Shown: positions 54,755 to 64,000, numbered from the stretch's first letter. The stretch: 64,000 nucleotides of DNA from Prorocentrum cordatum (GCA_963575745.1 CAUYUJ010007402.1:367051-431050); one strand, 5' to 3'. The notes: a model not told the origin generated them from the letters alone. Numbers and translations are program-made.

Positions 54755-55165
54755 GGTTACTCCCCCTCCTCCTCCTCCTCCTCCTCCTCCTCCTCCTCGT
54801 CCTCCTCCTCCACCTCCTCCTCCTCATGATCCCCTTCATCCAACTCCTATCCTCCTCCTCCTCCTCCTCCTCCTGCTCCTCCTGCCCCTCCTCCTCCACC
54901 TCCTCCTCCGCCTCGCCATCATCCCCTTCCGCAGGTGTCTCTTCCTCCTTATCATACTCCTGAACTTGATCCCGCTCCTGCCGCTGCTGCTTATCCTGCT
55001 CATCTTCCCCCTCCTCCTCGCCTGCCTCATCTCATCATTCTATTTCGAGTCCTCATCATCCGTCTCCTCCACCCCCTCCTCCGCGTCCGCCTCCTCTTCC
55101 GTCTCCTTCTCCTCCTCCTCCTCCTCCTCCTCCTCCTCCTCATACTCCTCCTTAGATCATTCTCA
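54755..55165. repeat. (CTC)n pyrimidine array
   Basis: CCTCCTCCTC with short ATC/GTC interruptions; Leu/Pro/Ser frames are artefacts. Confidence 0.93.
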
Positions 55166-55229
55166 TCCCTCATTATCCTTCCACATCTCTCGCTCATCCT
55201 CCATACTCCACATGCCGATGCATCGCGCA

Positions 55230-55540
55230 GCGGTGTCCAATTGACGCTGTCGACGACCGGCGTCGGCCGGCGTCGATCCGACGCCGGCCCCGGCGCGCGG
55301 GTCGCCGCGCGTCGCCGCCGGCGCGGCCGCGCCGGGGGGGGGGGGACGGCCCGATGCGCCGGCGCCCGCGCCGCGTAATATAAATATTTAAATCTCCTAT
55401 AATATTCTATATTATATATATTGATATTAATACTAATTAAATATTATATATAATATGAAAATTTAGATATCAATGCCGGCCCGGCGTCGCTTCTGCCCCG
55501 GGCCGGCGTTGAATCGACGCCGGCGCCGGCGCGCGGAGGA
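55230..55540. repeat. paired G+C palindromes around an AT-rich core
   Basis: Near 55269 a palindrome has arms GCCGGCGTCG and CGACGCCGGC around ATC. A near copy with arm GCCGGCGTTG lies near 55503. Both are followed by CGGCGCGCGG. Between them 55376-55470 is AT-rich (ATATTATATATAATATGAAA). Confidence 0.75.
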
Positions 55541-55672
55541 GGAGGAGGAGGAGGAAGAGGGAGGAGGAGGTGGAGGAGGAGGAGGAGGAGGGGGGGGGAG
55601 GAGGAGGAGGAGGTGGGAGGGAGGAGGAGGAGGAGGAAGAGGAGAAGGAGGAGGAGGAAGAGAGGAATCGCA
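55535..55672. repeat. (AGG)n array
   Basis: GGAGGAGGAGG purine array as at 2705. 55673-56385 has no recognisable gene; 56400-56500 is G-rich. Confidence 0.92.
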
Positions 55673-56574
55673 CGACGATCAGACGATCCGACGCAACGCT
55701 AGTTGCCGATCGCGTTATCATCGCTGGCCACTTCCTCGTAAACCCAACACCCCACACTCGGGCTGCGCACAGGGCGCTGACGAGGCAGCTGCAGAGGGCG
55801 GAGAGGGGAAGGGAGGCTGAGAAAAGGGCCCCGATGAGTATATACAGGCATCTTAAGATGTCCGACGCTATCCAGAAGCATCCAGGAGTGCGCAAACACT
55901 TCTATAATAACATATTATCAACATCTGTGATCTAAGAGCAATCTAAAGATTTAATTTGGGATTAGGCGAAATACAACAGACATATAGACCTCCAGCTTCC
56001 GGCATTCTACTCCAATCCACGCCGTTTCTACGGCTTTTTTCCGGCGTTGATTTCTGCGCAGAAGTTAAAAATAAGTAGAAAAAGGCGAGCGATGTCCAAG
56101 GCGATTCTATCAGGGCACTAGTTAACCTCAACAGAACACAATGCATTCGATATGTCACAAGTTTTGAACAGCAGATCCCCCTTATAACCTTGCCACGGTG
56201 CCCTCGACAGGCACGAGCGCCCAACGGTTCGAAATAAAACGACCCCTACAGGAGATGCCGTCGCGCAAAGCTTGCATCGGGCCCGCAAGGCCCCAGCGCG
56301 GTCACGATATGAGGTCGGGGCGGGGGGCGGGGGCGGATCCAGAAATGCACCGAGGCCCGCTCCATTGATCGATGCCGCCAGCGCTTGAAATGCATAACAA
56401 AAAGGGGAGGGGGGGGGATCGACGGAGGGAGAGAGGGGGGGGGGGCGGAGGAGGGGGGCGAAGGTGAGGAAGAAGAAAAGAAGGAGGGGAAGGGGAGGGC
56501 GGGGGACTGGTCATTTCTGGCGACGCTGGCTCTGACCTGGGCTCAGCTGCCGCGCGCATATGGATCCACCGCAT

Positions 56575-57045
56575 TCACAATTGCAGCAGGTAGCGAAACA
56601 CTGGCGCAAGGTCTGCATCGTCCCAATTATCACCACCAACCCAATCCTTCTCGGTCAACATTTTTCGTCGAGAAAGGTCCGACACGGCAGAAGCCCAACC
56701 TCGAATCGACTCTCGATGTAAATCGTACAGATGCTGTATATTTTCCCCAAACAGTTCGGGATATGCCTGCGTGCCTTTCAAGTCTTTCCCACCGCTCCAC
56801 TTCCTGACACCTTGCGCAGTCCACTCGGTGTAGGTCTCAACAGAAGGGTCTGGCATGAAAGGCTGGGCGAATCTACTGATATCTTTGAACCACGGGAAAG
56901 GCGAGTAAATCCACCGCTCCACATTGGGGACCCCAGGGTTCAGTGCTTTGGCTGCCCCTCCCGCCCCCCCCCCCCCCCGCGACGTGCGCTTCTGTAGTAA
57001 TCCCGCCACGCAGCCTTCTGGGCGCAGGTGGTCTAGGGCGCGCAC
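56575..57045 (-). pseudogene. C-terminal-type fragment of a multi-copy dinoflagellate gene
   Basis: Minus-strand frame with ALNPGVPNVERWIYSPFPWF, WSGGKDLKGTQAYPELFG and NIQHLYDLHRE. The GGKDLK-x-x-QAYP-x-x-FG block resembles the 3' part of the dinoflagellate protein type whose 5' part is seen at 60925-60480 (LSPQGLATAI, APVCSSW), recalled from memory and not checked. The first ~30 codons (RTSRGGGGAGG) are G-rich repeat and probably intron. No start is visible. The function is unknown. Confidence 0.45.
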
Positions 57046-57119
57046 TTTTCCAACATCTCTCCTGCCCCTGCTTGGGAGGGCCTACCCCCCCCCCCCCTGC
57101 GTTTGGGCGGGGGGCGGGG

Positions 57120-57770
57120 CGACCCATGGCGGCGTCCAAGATGGCCCAATATGGCCCCAAGAGGGCCTCAGAGAGCGCAATATGGCCTCCAAGCTGGCCC
57201 AATCTATCGGCAGTTTGGTCAGTAGCTTGCGACGCGCGCCCGACAGGCCCCAAGACGGCCCCAAGACGGTTTCAAGCGCTGCCCGAGGCCTCCGAGGATC
57301 CCCCCCAAGAGGCCAAAATCTTTCAAACACATAAGCTTTCGTGCTTTCGCCTCCGACGGGCGACTGGGGCCTCAAGATGGCCCCAAGACGGCGCAAGATA
57401 GCCCCAGGTGGGATCCAAAAGGACCCAAAGACGGCCCCAAGAGCGAGCGCCCCAAGAGCTGCATGGCCAAGAGTGCCCCAGGATGGCACTTTTGAGCCTT
57501 CGATGGGGGTCTGAATTAAGCCCCCCCCCATGTTTTTTGTTAACGAAAGGGCCCAAGACTGCCCCAAGAGGCCCCTCAGGCAGTCCACAGACAGACCACG
57601 GGAGCCCCAAGCAGCCCCTCAGGAGCCCCAAGAGGGCCCCAAGACGCAACAAAGACGCCCCAAGAAGGCCCTAAGAGGACCTCAAGAGAGCACCAAAAAA
57701 CGTCCCAGGAGGCCCGAGGAGGGGCCCAAGAGAATCCCACGAGAGCCCCAACATGCTTCCAAGTTTCGGA
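57120..57770. repeat. CCCCAAGAGG block 10 (minus orientation)
   Basis: CCCCAAGACGGCCCCAAGAG words with two AT-richer islands (57305-57350 and 57480-57545). Confidence 0.85.
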
Positions 57771-57804
57771 ACGCACGCGAGCTTAAGATACAGATCAGCG
57801 CAAC

Positions 57805-58662
57805 AATTACACCAGCGCGACCCTACCTAGAAGTTGGAGCCCCTAGGAAAGAAGCATTAGTTGATAGGCGGTTATATGATATGCCATGCGTTGCTGCGCT
57901 ACGCTGTGATATGCTCATATGCTGCGATATGATATGTTATGATATGCTACGCTATGCGATGCTATGTCATGCTGCGATGTGCTATGCTAAGTTACGCTAA
58001 GCTATGCTATGGTATGCTAAGCTGCACCGTAACATGTTATGCTATGTTATGTTATGGCATGATATGATGTGATATGCTATGCTGCGCTATGCTATGCTAT
58101 GTTCTGCTATGCTTGCCTATGTTATGCTAAGCTACGCTAAGCTAAGCTAAGCTAAGCGAACTTTTGGGCAGGGCCTAGGTAGGGAATTACACCCATGCTA
58201 ATGCTTTGTTTGCTTTGTGTTGCTTGTGCTTTGCTTTGCTGTCGCTGCTGTTGCGTTGCCTTTGCTTGATGCTATGCTATGCTATGCTTTGCTATGCTAT
58301 GCTATGCTGCGCTGTGCTACGCTGTGCTGTGCTGTGCTGTGCTATGCGATACTGGACTATGCTATGATATGCTGTGCTGCGCTATATGCTATGCTATGAT
58401 ATGCTGTGCTCTGCTATGCTAAAGCTCAGCGAAACTAAGATGAAGGTAAGCTAAGCTAAAATAAACCTGGGCTAAGATGAAGCTAAGCTAAGCTAAGCTG
58501 AAATAAAATAAGCTCATATGAGATAAGCAACTCTTAGCTAAGGGGGCGTCGCTGGGGGGGCCGCGGGGCGGATGCCGGGGGAACCGCCCGGGGCGGGCCC
58601 CACTGCCCGGCCCCTTTAAGATAGAGAGTAAGAGCCCTTCTAGGCAGAGCCTAGATAGGGAA
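57805..58662. mobile_element. satellite-bearing element with inverted ends, copy 2 (opposite orientation)
   Basis: Reverse-complement match to 44955-45804 at both ends. Left: AATTACACCAGCGCGACCCT, then ACCTAGAAGTTGGAGCCCCTAGG without its last bases as core. Right: GGGGAACCGCCC, GCCCGGCCCCTTT, AGAGTAAGAGCCCTTCTAGG and CAGAGCCTAGATAGGG. The end motifs are CCCTACCTAG (57821-57830) and CCTAGATAGGG (58650-58660), 840 bp apart versus 834 bp in copy 1. The interior is (GCTATG)n with GCTAAGCTAA near the right end. A further CCTAGGTAGGG (58174-58184) followed by AATTACACC lies inside. Confidence 0.78.
57880..58500. repeat. (GCTATG)n / (GCTAAGCTAA)n satellite interior
   Basis: Simple-sequence interior of the copy 2 element. 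Copy 1 has (GCTTTAGCTTA)n at the same place. Confidence 0.93.
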
Positions 58663-58796
58663 CCATCACGAGTCATCGGAACACCGCTCACCCCTCATCG
58701 AAACATCAGCGTAGCTCGCACTGACTTCAATATTAAGCTTCAATGCGAGAATCTATGCGTGATCCTTGTTTTCCCAGAGACGGCCGCGCTGCATGC

Positions 58797-58975
58797 GTCC
58801 TGCCGCCCCTGATTCACCAACTCCCCTGCTGATCGTTTCTGGATGGGCTGGTAGGGGTACTTTTTGTTGGCAGCCCCCTGGCGAAAGTCAAGAAGCGGGG
58901 CATCGAACGGGGCGCGAAACGGTTAATTGGCCGAAGAGGCGATGGTGGGGATACGCGAGCGTCGAGAATCCCACC
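58797..58975. repeat. SINE-like dispersed repeat S, copy 2
   Basis: TTTCTGGATGGGCTGGTAGG ... GGTGGGGATACGCGAGCGTC; same length and order as 34200-34382. Confidence 0.65.
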
Positions 58976-59169
58976 GGCTCTCTGGGCGACGGTGGTCTAG
59001 ATCGTTTCCTCTTCCACTCTCCTTTTTCCCCTTCGGGGGGGGGGTACCCCTCTCCCTACCCCCCCCCCTGGACCTGGACAGGGGGTTCTGCGAGGTGTCG
59101 GAGCGTCCAACGCGGCCGCGGCGAGGAAGCTAAAATCAATTGCTTCTTTAGGGCGTTGGCCCTACGTTG

Positions 59170-59708
59170 GCCCCCTGGAAGGGGGGGGGGCCTAATTGAA
59201 GCCCCCCTCTTGCCTGATCGATCTCCCCCAGGTCCCAAGAAGGCCCCAATATGGCCCCAAGAGGCCTTCAAGAGGCCCCCAGGAGGCCCCCGAGAGACCC
59301 CCGAGAGACCCCAAAAGCCCACCCAGAGACGCCCAATATGCTCCAGGAGGCCTCGGCGAGAATGCCAATGCGGCCTCGGCGGGGAAGCCAACGTCATTGG
59401 GTTCACAAAGGTGTTGACCCCATTTTGGCGTTCTGTGTGTGCGTGTGAGTGTGTGTGTGTGCGTGTGTCTATGTGCGTGTGTGTGTGTGTGTGTGTGTAT
59501 GTGTGTGTGCGTGTGTGTGTGTGTGTGTGTGCGTGTGCGTGCGTGCGCGTGTCTGTGCGTGCGTGTGTGTGTGTGTGTGGTGTGTGCGTGTGTGTGTGTG
59601 TGTGTGTGTATGTGTGTGCGTGTGTGTGTGGTGTGTGTGTGTGTGTGTTTGCCGTGTGTGTGGTGTGTGTGTGCGCGTGGTGTGGGTGGGTGTGTGTGGT
59701 GTGTGCGT

Positions 59709-59740
<32 letters not shown>

Positions 59741-60290
59741 CGCGCGCGCATTAATGCCCCCCTCTTGCCTGATCGATCTCCTCCAAGATGACCATAAGAA
59801 ACGCCCAGGAGACCACGAGGGGTCCCAAGGTGGCCCCAAGATGACCCCAAGAGGCGCCCAAGAGGCCCCCAGGAGGCCCCCGAGAGACCCCCGAGAGACC
59901 ACAAGAGACCCCAGAGGCGCCCAAGATGCTCCAAGAGGCCTCGGCGAGAATGCCAAAATCATTGGTTTCACTAAGGTTTTCGCCCCATGTTGGCTTCCTG
60001 GGGGGGGGGGGGGGGGTGCGCGAATTAATGCCCACCTTTCGTTTCGTCGATCTCCCCCGAGATGGCCCCAAGAAGCACCCAGGAGGCCCCCAGAGGTCCC
60101 AAGGTGGCGCCAAGATGGCCCCAAGAGGCCCCCAAGGGGCCCAAAGAGGCCCCCAAGAGACCCCCAAGAGGCCCCAAGAGACCCCCCAGGGGCACCCAAG
60201 ATGCTCCAAGAGGCCTCGGCGAGAATGCAAATCATTGATGTTAAAACGATGTTAGCCACATGTTGGCCTCTTGGGGGTGGCGCTGATTAA
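59170..60290. repeat. three ~255-bp tandem units of the CCCCAAGAGG family
   Basis: Units at about 59175-59430, 59745-59998 and 60020-60275. Each runs from TTGCCTGATCGATCTCC (or TTTCGTCGATCTCC) through CCCCAAGAGG words to GAGGCCTCGGCGAGAATGC and a CATGTTGGC-like end. (GT)n and a G-run separate units 1 and 2. Confidence 0.85.
59425..59742. repeat. (GT)n and poly-G
   Basis: GTGTGTGTGC array of ~280 bp followed by ~31 G (59710-59740). Confidence 0.98.
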
Positions 60291-60334
60291 GAGCAAGAGT
60301 GCCTGGGAGAGCCCAAAATGACCTCCAAGATGGC

Positions 60335-60925
60335 TCAAGATATCCCAGGATGTCTCATAATGGCTCCCTCTGCGTGCTGCCCACTTCCCTGATCGAGGCA
60401 ATTCCTCCGGGCGTCGTTTCTGGATGGGCTGATGGAGATTCGCGAAGCGTCAACAATTACAGCAACGGCGGATCTTGGCGACAGCCAGCGCATCCAAGTG
60501 TCTTTCTTCGTGGGCGCACCGTGCGAGCCCATGCAGAGAGAATGTTTCCAAATACGCATGCTGATAATGAGCTCTCGAAGCCGGGGGTGGTTCTCCATGA
60601 GCGACCCCTATGGCTGCTCCAGAAACCACGGGCAGCCGAGCGCGGTGAAAAGATAAAGCAGAAGCACTACCCGCCCAACCATAATGTTGGATTCCTTGAC
60701 GTATTGATGAGTTGCATCGCCGATAGGGTTAGACCGAGTGCGTCTGCTTGTCGCCAGGTTCACGGGCGCCCAACTGCTGCACACTGGCGCGAACGGCGAG
60801 ATTCCACTGGCTGGTTTGCATCGTAAGGCAACCAGGATCGCAGTAGCGAGCCCTTGAGGGCTCAAAATATTGAAATATTCACTATTGTGCAAGATCCGCC
60901 AGCGACGGGATCCCCGTCGCACCGG
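60335..60925 (-). pseudogene. N-terminal-type fragment of a multi-copy dinoflagellate gene, with in-frame stop
   Basis: Minus-strand frame with NILSPQGLATAI, APVCSSW, RTRSNPIGDA, VGRVVLLLYLFTALG and CPWFLEQP, then a TAG (60610-60608). It continues in the same frame as GSLMENHPRLRELI and GSHGAPTKKDTWM, so a single nonsense codon splits it. This arrangement is, to my memory, abundant in dinoflagellate genomes; I know no function. After about 60480 the frame runs into SINE-like repeat S copy 3, so the rest has been cut off or belongs to a distant exon (compare 57045-56575). The opposite-strand frame is a shadow. Confidence 0.6.
60375..60460. repeat. SINE-like dispersed repeat S, copy 3 (internally deleted)
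   Basis: GTTTCTGGATGGGCTGATGG runs directly into AGATTCGCGAAGCGTCAACA, joining the left and right ends seen in copies 1 and 2 and leaving out ~90 bp. Confidence 0.65.
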
Positions 60926-60981
60926 GCGAGCCAGTGCAGGACGTTAAAGACTTTCTCTAGGGGGAATGGAGATAGGCATGG

Positions 60982-61413
60982 TCAAAGCAAACGATTTTCG
61001 AGCACCCCTCCTCCCTCCCCCTCAGCCCCCCACCGGCCGTGCAGCGGCGTAGCCCGCTTAATTTCGTAAGGGAACGCGTGCTTGCCCCTGTCCCAAGCTG
61101 CTCGTGTACATGCGTGTTTTCCTGCCATATATTCAATTTGATCAAAATGCGGCTCGCCGATGGCAACCTTTGTGATGAACAATAGACAGAGTCGAATAAG
61201 TACCCGGGGTGCGCCTATGGACTTGAGAGCTTTGGCAGTACTCCATTTGCGACACTCTTGATCATGAAGAGAAGGTCTCACAGTGGGGTGCAACACCTTC
61301 TTCTGATTCCGCTCGAACGCTCGTCGGCGAGTTTTTCGTTTCAGCGTGTGACGACGGACCATTGCGAGCACATGGAATGTGAGCGCGGGGCTCTTCGAAA
61401 CGTTTGAACCCAA
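60982..61413 (-). pseudogene. possible LINE reverse-transcriptase fragment
   Basis: The minus-strand frame includes KALKSIGAPRVLIRLCLLFI and, further on, YEIKRATPLHG. In LINE reverse transcriptases a helix of the type AL-x-x-x-GAP-x-x-L(I) precedes the (I)(R/K)-x-G-x-PLSP block; here the second match is weak (EIKRATPLHG). No catalytic DD is present. Function is inferred only from this order. Confidence 0.3.
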
Positions 61414-61835
61414 AAGGCATGTTACGACCAGATCCTCATAAACCCAACATCGCTCTCTGTGTGCGACGGCTCAAGTGCGTGGGTCACCCCCCCCATTCCT
61501 CGCGGTTCGTTTGAAACATTCCCCCCTCTTTTGTGATATCCTCCCTGTATCATCCTCCCATCTCCTGTGGTGCCCTCTCCTGTGATATCCTCCTGTGACC
61601 TCTTTGCGCAGCCTCTGATGTCTGCGCAGAGATCTAGAGAGGGGGCGGCGCGGGATGCGCGGGAAGGGGGGGGGGGGGGCGCGGGCAGGGAAGGGGGGGC
61701 GAGACATTGAGGAGGACATGAGAACGCAGGAAGCGCAGGGAGGAGGCGAGGAGAAGAAAGACCAGGCTGAGCAAGGGGAGGGGCTGCACGAGCACGCGCG
61801 CGAGGAAAAGATAACAAAAAAACAGGCGCCCGCGT

Positions 61836-62370
61836 TCAGGGATCCTTCTCAGGGATCAGGTCGCCGCCGCGGTCCGGGGCGGGGCAAGCCTCAGGCTCGT
61901 GGCGGACGTCTGGGGCAGCAGAGTCATCGCCGACTTCCATCGAGATATCCGTCAGGAGGCTGTCGAAGTCGGAACTGGCCCCGCGGCCCTCAGAAATCTC
62001 CATGCACGATGGGCTGCTTTCTACATCTTGGGCGCGCTCGCTGACGGGCGGATCGCTCTCGGAGGCCTCCAGGAAGTGCTCGGTGTCTGCGTTCTCCGCG
62101 GGGTCGGGCCCGTGGGCGGCATCTGCGGGCTCGGCCTCACCATCGACATCCTCGGACTCGGCCTCGCTCGAAACCACCGCGGGCTCAGCCTCGGGCCCAG
62201 TCTCGCTCGCATTGGCGCGGTCCGATTCCTCGTCGTCGCTAGGCGATGGCGGCAAGCCCCAATACTCCTCGCGATGCCTATCGCGATGCTTCCAGTCTGA
62301 AGCGCTCACCCATTCGACTTGGATCCGCCACCGCGCGTTCGCGCAGTTCGGAAATCGCGTTTTCTAGAGC
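61836..62370 (-). pseudogene. acidic protein fragment, function unknown
   Basis: The minus-strand frame from a TAG near 62370 reads RWRIQVEWVSASDWKHRDRH and REEYWGLPPSPSDDEE, then ~120 residues rich in Glu, Asp, Ser and Ala (PAVVSSEAESEDVDGEAEP). It ends at a stop just left of 61836. The basic Trp-rich start followed by an acidic tail is unlike the surrounding repeats and the G+C-rich frames, so it is probably a real exon or gene remnant. No family recognised; there is no convincing start codon (a GTG at 62309 is the first candidate). Confidence 0.4.
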
Positions 62371-62432
62371 CGACCCCCTCCCACCCCAGGGGACATCGTG
62401 GACATCGTTCCCATGGGGCACTCACAACTATA

Positions 62433-62463
62433 TAGCGAAGGACCCGATCATGTGCATGTGAGG
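62433..62463. repeat. short fragment of dispersed repeat X
   Basis: GCGAAGGACCCGATCATGTG then CATGTGAGG, matching the reverse complement of 19052-19088. Confidence 0.5.
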
Positions 62464-63165
62464 GTACACCGCGAAGCAGGTTTGACGAATCCGGACGAAC
62501 TCCCGAGGAGGCCACAGCATGCGTGAAGGGCGTGCCGACATGGGCGTCGATGAGTCGATGCGGAGTCGACGATGGCCCCTAGAATGGCACGAGAGGGGGG
62601 CCACGAAAAGCCACCTCGAGCTTCCGCCCCGACAGGGCCGCTGGAGGCCCCAATTGAGGGGGCCCTCAAAATGCCCCCGAGAGGCGCTGAGAGATCACTG
62701 GGGGCCCGACATCCCCAAGTGGCCCCCAACCGCAATATCCCATCTAACAGACATGTTGCCACAACTCAGGCACAATGGCGGAGCTTGCCGCAGGCAGCTG
62801 GTTGCGCCCCCCACGATCGCGGATTACCCACGGGTACACGTAGTCTTGCAGCGCGGGAATCCACATCGGCGAGTATTGTTCTTCCTCGTCAGAATATGTA
62901 CCGCGTGGCATCGCGGGCGAGAATCTAGGGGGCCAAAATTCATGGCCCGCGCTGTTCGAGCCTAGAAGGCAGTTGGGACAGGATTCCGTTAGGGAAAAGG
63001 GGAGGAAGGCCGAGGGGGAAACAGGTGCAACGGTGGCCCTCTTCTGTCAAGCCCGTCTCACGAAGTCCAGCACCGCTCGCATTTTCCACGAGGAGTCTCA
63101 GAGACCAGTCAGGCATTCACACCGGCAGTCCAGCCATGGCGACATGCAAACAGAACCCTCTGATG
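62464..63165. other. unassigned DNA
   Basis: A few CCCCAATTGAGGGGGCCC / CATCCCCAAGTGGCCCCCA words of the CCCCAAGAGG type (62645-62735). No gene recognised. Confidence 0.4.
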
Positions 63166-64000
63166 CGGCACATTCCCCGTTGCACCGTAGATTGCACCAC
63201 ACCGAAAGAGTGCACAGCATAGATTGCCCCACGTAGATAGCACCGCATATAGGTTGCATTAGCCGCGCACGCAATGCACCACGTCGATTGCACCGCATAC
63301 ATTGCGCTGCCGATAAGGTGCGCCGAGTGAATTGGTCAAAACAAACTGCATTACATAAGCCGCACCGCATAGCGCACCGCACATATTGAATTATAAGATA
63401 ACAGCACGTGCATTGGCCCACGTAGGTTGCACCACAAATACTGAAAATAGATTGCACCGCCTGGACTGCACCTCACCATAAGTCGCATCGCGTATCGGCT
63501 TCACCGAATGTAGCATTACATGTTGCCGCGCATACTCTGCACCACGCAGGTTGCACCGACTGCACTGTATAGCACATGTATGGCACCATATATGTAACCA
63601 CGCACGTGCAATGTATTTCATGTCATACATTGCTGCGTACATACACACATATTTATATATATATATATACATTTGTGTATATATACATATATAAATGTAT
63701 CTCGTGCGCCGCGTAGATTGCGCCGCATAGAGCTCAGTTTGGGTTGCGCCGCCTCGGTTGCACCTCATTTAAATTGCACCAACTACTTTGCACCGCTTGC
63801 ACTACGCGCTGCCGCGCATACATTGCACCGCGTAGATTTCACCACATAGAACGCATGGCAGATTGCACTGCCTGCAGGTTTCGCCACATAGGTTGCACCG
63901 CACGTTGCATTGCAAATAGACTGGCGTGGGTCAGCACGCTGCAAAGAGCGCATTGCATTGAAGCGCCGCGTAGAGTGCACCACGGCCTTGCGTGCATTGC
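63166..64000. repeat. TTGCACCGCATAGA-type array
   Basis: Irregular 14-17-bp words TTGCACCGCGTAGA, GGTTGCACC and CATTGCACC to the window edge. A TATATATACATTTGTGTATATATAC-like inverted tract (63650-63695) interrupts it. Confidence 0.85.

Noticed and set aside
60299-60826. 175-codon plus-strand frame
   Set aside because: Antisense shadow of the recognisable minus-strand LSPQGLATAI fragment.
61361-61440. Plus-strand start of a LINE endonuclease (STWNVSAGLFETFE)
   Set aside because: A short W-N-V match followed by a stop within 25 codons, on the strand opposite the possible RT fragment; too weak.

Overview
This window looks like nuclear DNA of a dinoflagellate. The best single piece of evidence is an exact 22-nt dinoflagellate spliced-leader sequence on the minus strand at 10722-10701. 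It is supported by protein remnants of types that, from memory, are multi-copy in dinoflagellate genomes: a Ty1/copia polyprotein with the QSDP and DPTQGAW blocks, LINE-like elements (one carrying an OTU protease domain), and LSPQGLATAI / APVCSSW-type proteins. The window also has a PPR gene, high G+C and very low gene density. The repeat style recalls Prorocentrum- or Polarella-type genomes, but I cannot assign a genus. The window contains one scaffold gap of 100 N (54415-54514).

Layout. 1-8940 is satellite DNA: a GGAGCACGGCAGAA minisatellite (1-1275), a cluster of GAGGATGTC hairpin motifs (1391-2500), a higher-order repeat built of module A + module B + (AGG)n (2504-6205) holding a 504-bp insertion with a 17-bp target duplication, then 138-bp, ~100-bp and ~55-bp tandems. 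8950-24900 is dominated by blocks of a CTTGGGGCC / CCCCAAGAGG dispersed repeat, with a multi-hairpin foldback (9631-9831), the spliced-leader locus (10663-10722), simple-sequence arrays, a two-module ATCGATCTCACT / GGGACACCAC array (14560-15370), the one convincing intact protein gene (PPR protein, 17558-16287, minus), a 77-bp minisatellite (20290-22230) and a 65-bp phased repeat (23108-23880). 24950-25700 is an AT-rich array.

28120-31925 is a decayed plus-strand LINE-like element (gag-like, OTU protease, zinc-finger and endonuclease pieces) interrupted by (CAC)n. 36248-40272 is a nearly complete but dead minus-strand LINE inserted into a 160-bp tandem array. 40470-43290 is an array whose ~65-bp units each carry a 20-bp palindrome. 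44955-45788 and 57805-58662 are two oppositely oriented copies of an ~840-bp element with inverted CCCTACCTAGG / CCTAGGTAGGG ends and different internal satellite arrays. 46730-47870 is (CTC)n/(CAT)n. 51450-48400 is a decayed Ty1/copia element. 53990-52974 is a fragment of a dinoflagellate multi-copy gene with a GTAAGT splice donor. 60925-56575 holds two separated pieces of another multi-copy dinoflagellate gene. The end (63170-64000) is a TTGCACCGC-type array.

Almost all long open frames here are open only because low-complexity or tandem units lack stop codons; I have not listed them as genes. The genes do not form an operon or pathway. The window is a repeat landscape in which retroelements have inserted into older tandem arrays, with one probable host gene (PPR) and one possible spliced-leader RNA gene.
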